Below are positions 1 to 9,629 of a stretch of DNA of 40,826 nucleotides, piece after piece (positions within the stretch are counted from its first letter, which is position 1; every line of letters begins with the position of its first letter). Source of the stretch: Acholeplasmataceae bacterium (GTDB lineage Bacteria; Bacillota_I; Bacilli_A; Acholeplasmatales; UBA5453); the NCBI GenBank assembly GCA_028685975.1, contig JAQUCY010000002.1, forward strand, positions 1 to 40,826, read 5' to 3'. The notes below the pieces were generated by a model. That model did no database searches, was not told the origin of the DNA, and saw nothing but the letters and a program-made list of their open reading frames with translations. A program made the position numbers and the translations under genes.

Positions 1-1186
1 TTGTCAGAGAAGAAGGTTTTTTCTTTTTAACTTTTTCTTTTTTAATTAAGTTAAACTGTTCAAATTCGATTTCCAAATCATCTAAATCTTTTTTTCCTAA
101 ATTTTCGAAGTTTGCGATAATGTCTTCATGGTATCTCAAAAAGTTATTGGTGATTTCGATTTGTTTTGTAAGATGATCTAAAGATTTTTTTTGTTTGGTG
201 TATTTCGAATAAAATTTTTGAGCATTTTCATTAAGAGTCATCGAATAATCAAGTTCGTAACCTTTAAAACTACTGAAGTGACTTTTTAAATCAAGTCCAG
301 ATGCATATATATCATCGGCTAAGACTCTATATTGGTCATAATCCTGGTTTATTTGATAATCTTCAGATAGTTTTTGTTTCTTGGATTCTAATTTTTTAAC
401 CTCTTTAATTGATATTTCTAGCAAATAGTTTTGAGTTTCTGGTTGTAAAGCATAGTAATAGTTTAATAACTCCGACAAAGTACTGAAATTTTTCTTATCA
501 CCAGTCAATTTCAAATCGATAGCATGAAATACTGTTCTATTAGAAATGTAGATAGTGGGGTTGGTTGGCTCTAAATCTATGTTTATTTTGTTATTGAAAA
601 CAAATTTCGCAAGATCTTTAGAAAACCCCATGTAATTTTTAAAGAGTTCTTCAGGACTTGATAAATAATCTAAATCCTTGAAAATAAAATCTTTTTTATC
701 CTGTGGGAACACTTCATATTGTAGTTTTGGTAATATTGATCTTTTGTCTTCGTTAAAGAGCTTATTGTAACTATCGATAATAATATCATTTTCATCTAAT
801 AATATTAAATTTGAAGATTTTCCCATTACTTCAAAGATTAAGCATCTGTTTACAAAACCTAAAAAGGTATCTACAACCGTAAAACTAAATTTTAAGATTC
901 TGTCTTTTTTATATTGTGTAATGCTTTTAAGCTCGGCGTTTAACAAATGTTTTTTTAAATGAATAATGAAATTCGAAGTTTCAGCATCGACTAAATCATT
1001 CGTAAATCTTAGGTTTGGGCTAGTTAAGTTGAGATCTAATAATAGGTAATAACTTTGACCAAATTGGTAAAATTCTAACAAAAAAGAAGTCTTGGTAGGA
1101 CTTTTGATTTTTCTTAATTTTCCATTTACAATTTTAGGTTCTAATTCACGAACCATTCTGTCTAAAAAATACCCATCTATTGGCAT
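1..1186 (-). CDS. rqcH: RqcH/NFACT (FbpA-like) ribosome quality control protein, C-terminal part outside window
   Basis: Reverse-strand reading from ATG at 1186 gives MPIDGYFLDRMVRELEPKIVNGKLRKIKSPTKTSFLLEFYQFGQSYYLLLDLN..., typical NFACT-N start; open to the window edge, so absent from the ORF track. Confidence 0.85.
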   Translation of the reverse strand, partial: MPIDGYFLDRMVRELEPKIVNGKLRKIKSPTKTSFLLEFYQFGQSYYLLLDLNLTSPNLRFTNDLVDAETSNFIIHLKKHLLNAELKSITQYKKDRILKFSFTVVDTFLGFVNRCLIFEVMGKSSNLILLDENDIIIDSYNKLFNEDKRSILPKLQYEVFPQDKKDFIFKDLDYLSSPEELFKNYMGFSKDLAKFVFNNKINIDLEPTNPTIYISNRTVFHAIDLKLTGDKKNFSTLSELLNYYYALQPETQNYLLEISIKEVKKLESKKQKLSEDYQINQDYDQYRVLADDIYASGLDLKSHFSSFKGYELDYSMTLNENAQKFYSKYTKQKKSLDHLTKQIEITNNFLRYHEDIIANFENLGKKDLDDLEIEFEQFNLIKKEKVKKKKPSSLT

Positions 1187-1260
1187 CTTATCACCAAAAT
1201 TAGTATAACATATTTTAGCTTAAATAGAGAAAAAAACGATGAAAAAGTTTCAAGTATTCC

Positions 1261-1289
1261 TTTACTATTTATCAATTGTGGGTTATAAT
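1261..1289 (+). promoter_or_regulatory. sigma-A-type promoter for gmk-rpoZ
   Basis: TTTACT (1261) - 17 nt - TATAAT (1284-1289), upstream of gmk. Confidence 0.55.
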
Positions 1290-1333
1290 GATAGGTAATA
1301 TAAAAATATTTTCTTAGGGGGCAGGTGATTAGG

Positions 1334-1951
1334 ATGAAACTCAATGATAAAGGTTTACTTATAGTCCTTTCAGGTCCTTCAGGTGTTGGTAAAAGCACAG
1401 TAAGAAAAGCATTATTCAACAAAAAAGGGCATGATCTTGTCTATTCAATATCTATGACAACTAGAAAACCAAGAGCTGGTGAAGTTGATGGTGTAGATTA
1501 CTATTTTGTTGATAAACCTACCTTTGAGAAAAGAATTAAAGAAGGCAAGTTTCTTGAATGGGCAGAGTTTGTGGGAAATTATTATGGAACCCCAAAAGAC
1601 AAAGTTGAAGAACAACTGGCAAAAGGTCATGAAGTTGTCTTAGAAATTGAAGTTGCTGGCGCATTACAAGTAAGGAACCAAATGCCTGATGCTGTGTTTA
1701 TCTTCATTGTTCCACCAGGAAAACAAGCTTTATATGCGAGGCTTAAAATAAGAGATACAGAACCAGAAAGCATTATCCAAGAACGGATTGAAAAAGCTGA
1801 TCGAGAATTCTTATTAGCGCACAAATATGATTACATCGTGGTGAATGATGATGTCAACAATGCTGCTGATCGTATTATGAATATTATTCGTGCGGAACAC
1901 GCAAAAACAGAAAGAACCATTCATCAATATATGAAGATGTTAGGAGAGTAA
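1334..1951 (+). CDS. gmk: Guanylate kinase
   Basis: LLIVLSGPSGVGKSTVRKAL P-loop, TTRKPRAGEVDGVDYYFV, EIEVAGALQVRNQMPDAVFIFIVPP. ATG at 1334 preferred over the in-frame GTG at 1325, which lies in the AGGTGAT ribosome-binding site. Confidence 0.97.
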   Translation: MKLNDKGLLIVLSGPSGVGKSTVRKALFNKKGHDLVYSISMTTRKPRAGEVDGVDYYFVDKPTFEKRIKEGKFLEWAEFVGNYYGTPKDKVEEQLAKGHEVVLEIEVAGALQVRNQMPDAVFIFIVPPGKQALYARLKIRDTEPESIIQERIEKADREFLLAHKYDYIVVNDDVNNAADRIMNIIRAEHAKTERTIHQYMKMLGE

Positions 1952-1953
1952 AA

Positions 1954-2181
1954 ATGGAAAAAAACCAACAAGGTATGAGATACCCATCAATTGATAACTT
2001 ATTAGATGTTGTTAATTCAAAATATAAGTTAGCATACATTGCTGCTAAAAGAGCTAAAACAATTCAATTTGAAGGCACTTCATTAGAAGAATACAAATGT
2101 GTTAAACCGGTAGGAATTGCATTAGAAGAAATATTAGCGGGTAAAATTACAGTAGAATTTGAAGAAAAAGCAGAAGAATAA
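1954..2181 (+). CDS. rpoZ: RNA polymerase omega subunit
   Basis: MRYPSIDNLLDVVNSKYKLAYIAAKRAKTI..., directly after gmk as in Firmicutes. Confidence 0.92.
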   Translation: MEKNQQGMRYPSIDNLLDVVNSKYKLAYIAAKRAKTIQFEGTSLEEYKCVKPVGIALEEILAGKITVEFEEKAEE

Positions 2182-2195
2182 CATCTGCTTTTTTT
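2167..2195 (+). terminator. Rho-independent terminator overlapping the end of rpoZ
   Basis: AAAGCAGA-loop-TCTGCTTT followed by T-run; left arm lies in the last rpoZ codons. Confidence 0.7.
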
Positions 2196-2235
2196 ATTGT
2201 TCAGTGAAATATGATAAAATATAGATGGTGATAAC

Positions 2236-3990
2236 TTGGAACTTATAAAAGAAAAACTTAAACTACTTCCTGATCAACCAGGTAGTTATCAGTTCTATAA
2301 TAAATTTGGTAAAATCATCTATGTCGGTAAAGCTAAAAACTTGAAAAGTAGAGTTAAAAGTTATTTTACTGGAGCTCATAACTTGAAAACGACAAAATTA
2401 GTCAGCGAGATTGCTGATTTTTCGACGATAATTACTAAGACTGAAAGAGAAGCTTTAATCTTAGAATTGAATTTAATTAAAGAAAATCTACCCAAATACA
2501 ACATTAAATTAACTGATGATTCTACTTACCCATTTATTGTCATTACGAATGGAATTGCACCGAAAATAATGGTTTCAAGAGAACCTAATAAAGGAAATGG
2601 CACATATTTTGGACCTTATCCAAATGTATATAGTGCTAAAGAAACAGTCCGGTTATTAAATAAAATCTATCCGGTTAGGAAGTGTGACAAATTACCTAAA
2701 AAGGCCTGTTTATATTATCATATGAACCAATGTTTAGCACCTTGTATCGCTAAAGAACCAATAAACTGGGATCCAATATTAAATGAAGTAAAAGTATTTT
2801 TAAAAGGCGATACTAAAAAAGTGAAAGATAAGTTAAAAGAAGAAATGTATTTAGCGAGCGAAGAACTGAAATTTGAGAAAGCGTTAGAGTATAAAAACCT
2901 TATTGATCATATTGATCACACCACAGAGAAACAATTAATGAATCTGAATGATTTTAAAGATAGAGACTTTATTGCTTATGCGAGTGATGAAGAAGACATT
3001 AGTTTACAGATATTGAAAATGAGAAGTGGTAAAATAGTTGATTCTAGCACTGATATTTTTCCTAAATATTTGGATGCTTCTGAACAAGTAATCACTTATT
3101 TGTATCAATATTATGATACTTACCCAATGCCAGATGAAGTTCTATTTCAAGATTTGTTTTCACCTGAATCATTAATGGAAGCATTTGGAAAGAAAGCGAT
3201 TATTCCAAAAATAGGTGACAAGAAAAAACTAGTTGATCTAACTTATAAGAATGCGTTATATGATTTAGAAAATGAAAGGTTACTACATAAAAATGTCTCT
3301 GAAAAAATTAGTGAAGCCCAGGAAGCTTTTAAAGATTTATTAGGTTTAGATAATATATCTAGGATTGATATATTCGATAATGCACATCTTTTTGGGGCTA
3401 ACCCAATAAGTTGTATGGTGGTATATAAAGATGGAAAACCAGCTAAAAACTATTACCGTAAATACAAACTAAAAAACACTAAAAAAGGTGATGACTATGG
3501 TGCGTTTAAAGAAGTTATCTATAGAAGGTGCCAAAAAGCTCTCTTTGAGAAACAAGAATTGCCTGATATGATTCTAGTAGATGGTGGTAAAGGTCAAGTT
3601 AGTAGCGCACTTTTTATCATAGAATCCTTAGGTTTATCGATACCAGTAGTCGGTTTAAAGAAAAATGACAAACACCAATTAGATGCTTTGGTGTATAATA
3701 ATAATGATGTTCCTTTAGAAAAAGGCACTTACCTATATACTTTGTTAGGTAAAATGAGTGAAGAAGTACATAGATTTGCGATAACTTTCCACCGCCAACA
3801 ACGCTCTAAAACTTTAATGAAAAGTAAACTAGATGATATAAAAGGGGTTGGATCTGTTAGAAAAAGAAAATTGTTAGATAAGTTTATCACTATAGATAAC
3901 ATGATCCAAGGTTCTATAGATGATTATAAAAGTATTGGTATTAATGAAACATTAAGAGAGAGTATCATTAACCAATTAAAAGAAAGTTGA
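2236..3990 (+). CDS. uvrC: Excinuclease ABC subunit C
   Basis: GIY-YIG domain (PGSYQFYNKFGKIIYVGKAKNLKSRVKSYF), UVR motif, C-terminal endonuclease domain (DIFDNAHLFGANPISCMVVYKDGKPAKNYYRKYKLK), HhH end; TTG start after GGTGAT; TGA stop. Confidence 0.96.
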   Translation: MELIKEKLKLLPDQPGSYQFYNKFGKIIYVGKAKNLKSRVKSYFTGAHNLKTTKLVSEIADFSTIITKTEREALILELNLIKENLPKYNIKLTDDSTYPFIVITNGIAPKIMVSREPNKGNGTYFGPYPNVYSAKETVRLLNKIYPVRKCDKLPKKACLYYHMNQCLAPCIAKEPINWDPILNEVKVFLKGDTKKVKDKLKEEMYLASEELKFEKALEYKNLIDHIDHTTEKQLMNLNDFKDRDFIAYASDEEDISLQILKMRSGKIVDSSTDIFPKYLDASEQVITYLYQYYDTYPMPDEVLFQDLFSPESLMEAFGKKAIIPKIGDKKKLVDLTYKNALYDLENERLLHKNVSEKISEAQEAFKDLLGLDNISRIDIFDNAHLFGANPISCMVVYKDGKPAKNYYRKYKLKNTKKGDDYGAFKEVIYRRCQKALFEKQELPDMILVDGGKGQVSSALFIIESLGLSIPVVGLKKNDKHQLDALVYNNNDVPLEKGTYLYTLLGKMSEEVHRFAITFHRQQRSKTLMKSKLDDIKGVGSVRKRKLLDKFITIDNMIQGSIDDYKSIGINETLRESIINQLKES

Positions 3991-3994
3991 TTGT

Positions 3995-4840
3995 ATGAAA
4001 CGTGTAATTAGACAAATAGATGAAGAAAACAAAATTTTTGGTTGCTTAATTAGTGGCAATATGACTTATTTTTATTTAACTAAATCTCAAGCTAAGAAAT
4101 ACTTTGATTATTTAGATATTGGTGTATTTGTTGATTTTAAAGTCTTTGATCAAATTAAAGTTATTGACAAAAAGAAATGCTATAAAGTAAGCCACTTTAA
4201 CTCAATTGAAAGAAAAACAAATAGAACTACACTATCACTTTTTGATTTAAATAAGCTAAGAAGTAATATGAAATTAGTATTAGAGGGTTTTGATTATTAT
4301 TTATTCTTAGATTTAGAAATGACTATGCCGCCTTATTATAAAACCGAGTTTGAAGCTGAAATTATCCAAATAGGTTACCTATTAACGAATGCTTCAGGTG
4401 AAACCATACGACAAAACCAATATTATATTAACCCAACTAAATATCAAACAATTTCTAAAAGAACTTTAAAATTCTTGCAGGTAGAAAGAACTCAGTTTGA
4501 TAATGTCCCCTCTTATGATTATTTTTATAAAGATTTTAAAGATATAATTGATACTTATGATCCTAAAATTGTCGTTTGGGGAAGAAATGATCAACTTGCA
4601 TTGGATGCATCTTATATAATTAACAAAGTTAAACCACTTACAAACAATAGTTCATTTATAAATTTACTTCAAGTCCATAAGAATTATTACAATTTAACTG
4701 ATGATATTGGATTGTTCAAAAGTTATGAGTTCTATTATGGTGGTTCTTATGATCAAGCCCATAATGCTTTTACTGATGCATTAGTCACAATGCATGTGTT
4801 CAAGGGTTTAATTAGCACTATGAAAGAACATGATAAATAA
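3995..4840 (+). CDS. DEDDh-family 3'-5' exonuclease with an N-terminal extra domain
   Basis: DLEMT (D-x-E), VVWGRNDQLALD, and HNAFTDALVTMHVF (H...D) match the exonuclease I/II/III motifs; about 95-aa N-terminal extension of unknown type. Confidence 0.75.
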   Translation: MKRVIRQIDEENKIFGCLISGNMTYFYLTKSQAKKYFDYLDIGVFVDFKVFDQIKVIDKKKCYKVSHFNSIERKTNRTTLSLFDLNKLRSNMKLVLEGFDYYLFLDLEMTMPPYYKTEFEAEIIQIGYLLTNASGETIRQNQYYINPTKYQTISKRTLKFLQVERTQFDNVPSYDYFYKDFKDIIDTYDPKIVVWGRNDQLALDASYIINKVKPLTNNSSFINLLQVHKNYYNLTDDIGLFKSYEFYYGGSYDQAHNAFTDALVTMHVFKGLISTMKEHDK

Positions 4841-4882
4841 AAAGAAGTTGCGAAATATTAAAATATCGCAACTTCTTTTTAT
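4838..4882. terminator. Bidirectional terminator between convergent exonuclease and rnj genes
   Basis: AAAAAGAAGTTGCGA...TCGCAACTTCTTTTT long inverted repeat with A/T flanks. Confidence 0.85.
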
Positions 4883-4891
4883 AATACACGA

Positions 4892-6568
4892 TTAAACATT
4901 CATAATGATTGAAATTAACATAGGTCGTCTTTGGGTTAAATCATAAATGTAACTAGATAAGTCTGATTCAATAAATGATTTAATTTTTTCAGTTGGATAG
5001 TTCTTAGGTCGGTGGTTGAAATAACTTTCTTGAGCCTTATTTTGGATCATGTTAATCATTTCTTCATTACCTTTCATGTAAATAAATCCTCTTGAAACGA
5101 TGGTTGGTGTGGTAATTAAACTACCGTCTTCTTTGGTAGATAAAACGACAGCTAAAACACCATCTTCGGAAAGTTCCTTACGTTCTTTAAGTAAGGTCGT
5201 TCCAGTCGAACCGATGCCTAAACCGTCGATATAAACATCGCCAGCTTTGATCGTTCCAGCGAGTCTCAATGAGTCTTCAGTTAATGCCGCAACATCTCCA
5301 TTATCCATAATGAGGATGTTTTCTTTTTTAACACCTAAATTAACAGCTAAATCTTTATGTTTTTTCAACATACGGTGTTCACCATGCATAGGAATAAAGA
5401 ATTTAGGTTTTGTTAAAGCCAGCATCAACATTAAGTCTTGTTGAGCACCGTGTCCTGAGGTGTGAGTATCAGCCACTGGACCATTAACAATTACTTCGAC
5501 TCCCTTACGGTAGAGTAAATCAATAATTCTGTTGACACCTTCTTGATTTCCAGGTATTGGACTAGAAGAAAAAATGACTGTATCGTTAGGTTGAACTTTG
5601 ATTTGTCGATGGGTGTTAGCAGCAATTCTTGATAAAGCTGCCATTGGTTCACCTTGAGAACCAGTTGATAAAATAGTAACTTCATTAGCTGGATAGCTAT
5701 TGATTTCATCAGGGGTTACTATTGTACCTTTAGGTGCTTTTATATAGCCTGTTTCCATTCCTATTTGCATCGCTTTTTCCATCGAGCGTCCTATAACGGC
5801 AACTTTTCTACCATTAAGGTAAGAAGCAGTTACTATTTGTTGCATACGGTACATATTAGAAGCAAACGTCGCAATAATAATTCGTCCTTTAAGATTAGAG
5901 AAAATATCTGTAATTGATTCTCCAATCGTTCTTTCTGATGGTGTTGTTCCAGGTACCAGTGCATTGGTAGAGTCAGAAAGTAAACATAATACACCTTCAC
6001 TACCTATTTTTGACAATTTATCAAATTCGGCTTGTGGACCAACTGGTGTGTAGTCAACTTTAAAATCACCTGTATGGAATATATGTCCGTAAGGTGTCTT
6101 AAAATCTATTCCAAACATATCAGGAATAGAATGGTTTAGTCTTATAAAACTAATTTCAGTTTTGCCAAATGTGAAAATATGATGGGCTTTAAAACTGACA
6201 ATTTTAGGGACTTTTAGGTTTTCGTGTTCAGTGAGTTTGTTGGCAATTAAGTCTACAGCGATTCCGCTCGCGTAAATAACAGGTATTTTTACTTGTTTAA
6301 GTAAATAAGGGATACCCCCGATATGATCTTCATGGCCATGGGTAATAAAAAGACCCACTATTCTTTCTTCATTTTTAACCAAATAATCATAATCAGGTAT
6401 CACATAATCTATACCTAGTAGTGTATTATCAGGAAACATAATTCCTGCATCTACGATAAAAATCTTATCTTCTATTTCATAAATATAAGTATTTTTTCCA
6501 ACCTCGCCTAAACCACCTAACGCAAAAATCCCAATTTCATTGGTATTTAACAATGTGTTTCGGCTCAA
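4892..6568 (-). CDS. rnj: Ribonuclease J (metallo-beta-lactamase/beta-CASP)
   Basis: GLGEVGKNTYIYE, FITHGHEDHIGGIPYLL, HTGDFKVDYTP, SSSPIPGNQ, HTSGHGAQQDL, MHGEHRML. Confidence 0.96.
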   Translation of the reverse strand: MSRNTLLNTNEIGIFALGGLGEVGKNTYIYEIEDKIFIVDAGIMFPDNTLLGIDYVIPDYDYLVKNEERIVGLFITHGHEDHIGGIPYLLKQVKIPVIYASGIAVDLIANKLTEHENLKVPKIVSFKAHHIFTFGKTEISFIRLNHSIPDMFGIDFKTPYGHIFHTGDFKVDYTPVGPQAEFDKLSKIGSEGVLCLLSDSTNALVPGTTPSERTIGESITDIFSNLKGRIIIATFASNMYRMQQIVTASYLNGRKVAVIGRSMEKAMQIGMETGYIKAPKGTIVTPDEINSYPANEVTILSTGSQGEPMAALSRIAANTHRQIKVQPNDTVIFSSSPIPGNQEGVNRIIDLLYRKGVEVIVNGPVADTHTSGHGAQQDLMLMLALTKPKFFIPMHGEHRMLKKHKDLAVNLGVKKENILIMDNGDVAALTEDSLRLAGTIKAGDVYIDGLGIGSTGTTLLKERKELSEDGVLAVVLSTKEDGSLITTPTIVSRGFIYMKGNEEMINMIQNKAQESYFNHRPKNYPTEKIKSFIESDLSSYIYDLTQRRPMLISIIMNV

Positions 6569-6635
6569 AATAAATCCTCCTTATAGTTTTTTGTTTGTAT
6601 AAACATCTTCATTACCATTTTACACTAAAATCTTG

Positions 6636-6641
6636 TATAAT
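6636..6641 (+). promoter_or_regulatory. -10 box for HAD gene
   Basis: TATAAT in the divergent rnj/HAD intergenic region. Confidence 0.4.
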
Positions 6642-6681
6642 CAAATTATGCGCAATTAATTTTACAAGAAAAGGTGAATTT

Positions 6682-7458
6682 ATGAAGACAATGTTATTCT
6701 TTGATGTTGATGGAACGTTATTTGATAATAAAAATTTAAAAGTGTGGGAAAGTACCACAAAGGCTATTAAAGCACTTGCCCAAAATAAAGATTATATCTT
6801 AGGACTTGCCACTGGTAGAAGCTATAGTCAACTTAACGCAATCGCTGAATTGCTTCCTTATTTCAGTTATAAAGTGTTAATTAATGGTGCGACTGCTTAT
6901 CATAATGAGGAATTCTTGTTCGGTAAAAGTATGAATAAACAAGACACCGAACATATATTCAAATATGCTCAAACTAGAGGTTTTGGGGTTGCATATATAG
7001 GGGCAAAGGAATTTGCCATTTCTGATTTAACTGACGCTTCTAGAGCAAGTCTTCGGGACTATGATTTAAGAATACCGAAGATTGATCCATTCTATCATCA
7101 TTATAATGATATTTATCAAATGTGGGTGTTTTGTCCAAGAGAAGAATATCTAACATTTAAAGAAAAATTTAGTCATTTAACTGTCTATCCTTGGACAACG
7201 GATGGAGTAGACTTAACCAGTAGAGAAGTCAATAAAGGTGTAGCAATTTCAAAAATTAGACAGTTAGAACATGTTGAGAAACTTATATCTTTTGGTGATG
7301 GTGCTAATGACCTAGAAATGTTACAGGTAGCTGATGTTAGTGTTTGTATGGGAAACAGTCAGTATGATTTCTTAAAAAAAGCAGCAACTCATGTTACTGC
7401 TCGCATTGATGAAGATGGTTTAAGCAAAGCGATTTATCATCTAGGCTTGCTTAAGTGA
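6682..7458 (+). CDS. Cof-type HAD-IIB family hydrolase
   Basis: MKTMLFFDVDGTLFDNK, LATGRSYSQL, SFGDGANDLEML; ATG at 6682 preceded by AAAAGGTG. Confidence 0.92.
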   Translation: MKTMLFFDVDGTLFDNKNLKVWESTTKAIKALAQNKDYILGLATGRSYSQLNAIAELLPYFSYKVLINGATAYHNEEFLFGKSMNKQDTEHIFKYAQTRGFGVAYIGAKEFAISDLTDASRASLRDYDLRIPKIDPFYHHYNDIYQMWVFCPREEYLTFKEKFSHLTVYPWTTDGVDLTSREVNKGVAISKIRQLEHVEKLISFGDGANDLEMLQVADVSVCMGNSQYDFLKKAATHVTARIDEDGLSKAIYHLGLLK

Positions 7459-7932
7459 ACGTTTAATTCCTTTGACAATTTCTTCTTTAATAATTTTTGG
7501 CACATAAGGTGAAATGTCTTGATCATAATAAACCAACTCTCTAATGGCACTACTAGATAAATAAGTGTACAAATAGGTTGGGAATAAGACAATCGTTTCA
7601 ATTCGATTATCAATATTCCGGTTAAAATGATATAGTGCTATCTCTGATTCAAAGTCTTTGATGTTTCTAAGGCCTCTTATCAGTGTTGTTGCCCCTTTTT
7701 CTTCAGCAAACTTAACAACTAAGTCATCGGTCCATGCGACTTCAATATTATCAGCTTTAATAACTTTCTTAATCATATTAACGCGTTCTTCAATCGTGAA
7801 TGTAGAATGTTTATCAATATTAACAGTAACGAGCACATATAATTTATCAACTAATTTAGCTGCTCTTTCCATAATATCGATGTGTCCATTACTTAGAGGA
7901 TCAAAAGATCCTGCATAAACTGCTTTTCTCAT
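7441..7932 (-). CDS. coaD: Phosphopantetheine adenylyltransferase
   Basis: MRKAVYAGSFDPLSNGHIDIMERA, LIRGLRNIKDFESEIALYHFNR, YLSSSAIREL. Confidence 0.96.
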   Translation of the reverse strand: MRKAVYAGSFDPLSNGHIDIMERAAKLVDKLYVLVTVNIDKHSTFTIEERVNMIKKVIKADNIEVAWTDDLVVKFAEEKGATTLIRGLRNIKDFESEIALYHFNRNIDNRIETIVLFPTYLYTYLSSSAIRELVYYDQDISPYVPKIIKEEIVKGIKRSLKQA

Positions 7933-8034
7933 GATGATTTCATAGCCTCATTTCGTATTAATTATACCATAATCTCTTATCATTGTTAACAAAAAGAGAT
8001 TTTCTGTGCTAAACTATAAGTGGAGTGATTTTAT

Positions 8035-8424
8035 ATGCAAATGTTAAGAAGAAGTATCGTTTTACAAATAGTATTTTATACAGGGTTCTTTTTTTATGGT
8101 GTTGATTACATATTAAGATTCCTTATCACTAGAGATACCCTATTTAAAGTATTAGAGTTAGTCTTTTTAGGTCTGGTTATTGTGGGTGGCATTATTTGGT
8201 ATTTTATGACTAAAAAAGATGATTTGGTCGTTGTTAACCAAAGAGATACACAACATATTAAAATTGTCTTATATGTGATTGCCGGCGCTTTAATCTTAGG
8301 TATATTCTCATCTTTATTACCGAATTATGAAACGTATTTAATGGTTATCTCTGGTTCGGTGATGAGCCTTGCTTCCCTATATGGATTATACGTTTCGGTA
8401 AAAATATTTATCACAAATGACTAA
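8035..8424 (+). CDS. Small membrane protein (about 4 TM), unknown function
   Basis: Complete ORF, hydrophobic segments, followed by terminator; no family recognised. Confidence 0.65.
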   Translation: MQMLRRSIVLQIVFYTGFFFYGVDYILRFLITRDTLFKVLELVFLGLVIVGGIIWYFMTKKDDLVVVNQRDTQHIKIVLYVIAGALILGIFSSLLPNYETYLMVISGSVMSLASLYGLYVSVKIFITND

Positions 8425-8448
8425 ACCACTGACAAGTGGTTTTTTTTA
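8423..8448 (+). terminator. Rho-independent terminator
   Basis: AAACCACT GACA AGTGGTTTTTTTT. Confidence 0.8.
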
Positions 8449-8820
8449 CGCTAAATTTTGACAGTTCTCACAATAACCATACACCGTTAAATCATGAGAT
8501 TCCACTTTAAAATGATGTTTTTTGGTTTCTACGTCTAAGAAACTATCCACATGACAATCAATTTCAATCATTTTATGACAAGTTTTACAAACTAAATAAT
8601 GTTTATGTTCATGAGAACTAATTTTATAGTAAGCAATGTTACTTAAATTTGTTTTATCAACTAATCCTGCTGTTTCAAAAACTTCTAAAGAACGATAAAT
8701 CGTTGATAAGTTCATAGAGCCTTGCGGTAATTTTAAATAAATCATTTCAGCAGATAATGGCTTCGATGATTTTTTCAAATAATTTAGTAGTAAAGTTCTT
8801 TGTTTAGTCATTTTTAACAT
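8446..8820 (-). CDS. zur: Fur-family metalloregulator, likely zinc-responsive (Zur)
   Basis: MTKQRTLLLNYLKKSSKPLSAEMIYLKL winged helix, HEHKHYLVCKTCHKMIEIDCH, CENC; last gene of the zinc transporter operon. Confidence 0.85.
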   Translation of the reverse strand: MLKMTKQRTLLLNYLKKSSKPLSAEMIYLKLPQGSMNLSTIYRSLEVFETAGLVDKTNLSNIAYYKISSHEHKHYLVCKTCHKMIEIDCHVDSFLDVETKKHHFKVESHDLTVYGYCENCQNLA

Positions 8821-9629
8821 TATTCAATTCTCCTAATCAATTTATATAAATATAATACACCAAACGTAATTCCGTGTAAGACAATAATTGTAGAACCAGC
8901 TGGAAAACTTAAAAAATGTCCGATGATAATACCAGTAATTGTCACAAACACATTAATAATCACACTATTAATCACCATATGTTTAAACGACTTCGCAATC
9001 AAACTACCTGATACAGCTGGAAAGATGATAAAAGCGCTTATCAGTAGTGTTCCAATTATCTGAACGCCCACTACAACCACCACCGCAGTTAAAGCGGCTA
9101 AGGTATAATCATAATAAACCTCTTTTATTTTACTAAATTTTGCATAAGTACTATCAAACGTGATGGTAAAAAGTTTCTTATAACTGAATATGACAAAGAT
9201 TAAGACTAATATTAACATAATCCCTGAATATAAAACATCAATCCATTTAGTAGAAAAGATTGATCCAACTAACATGGATTCAACACTCATATTAAAGCCA
9301 GTTGATTTAGAGATTAAAATAAATCCAATAGCGAGTGCAAAACTTGAGACCAAGCCAATCGCAGTATCACCATGTAGTTTATTAGAACGCATTAAGAATT
9401 TAATGAGTATCGATGCTAATATCGCAATCGGTATTGCAACATATAAAGGGTTATTACTAAGTAAAACGCCAATGACAACACCAGTAAAACTAATATGAGC
9501 CAATCCATCTCCGATTAATGATTGATTAGAGCTAACTAGATAGTTAGATATAAGAGAAGTTGATATAGCTAAGATTATTCCGATTAGAATAGCTCTAATA
9601 ATAAAAGGATGTAACAGAAAATCAAACAT
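8820..9629 (-). CDS. znuB: Zinc/manganese ABC transporter permease
   Basis: MFDFLLHPFIIRAILIGIILAISTSLISNYLVSSNQSLIGDGLAHISFTGVVIGVLL...; start re-assigned to 9629, since the track ORF runs into znuC. Confidence 0.9.
   Translation of the reverse strand: MFDFLLHPFIIRAILIGIILAISTSLISNYLVSSNQSLIGDGLAHISFTGVVIGVLLSNNPLYVAIPIAILASILIKFLMRSNKLHGDTAIGLVSSFALAIGFILISKSTGFNMSVESMLVGSIFSTKWIDVLYSGIMLILVLIFVIFSYKKLFTITFDSTYAKFSKIKEVYYDYTLAALTAVVVVVGVQIIGTLLISAFIIFPAVSGSLIAKSFKHMVINSVIINVFVTITGIIIGHFLSFPAGSTIIVLHGITFGVLYLYKLIRRIE

Noticed and set aside
1177-1422. 81-aa minus ORF spanning the rqcH/gmk intergenic region
   Set aside because: Covers the gmk promoter and start antisense; the real minus-strand gene starts at 1186 in another frame.
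5247-5444. 65-aa plus ORF within rnj
   Set aside because: Antisense to a conserved RNase J coding region; chance ORF.
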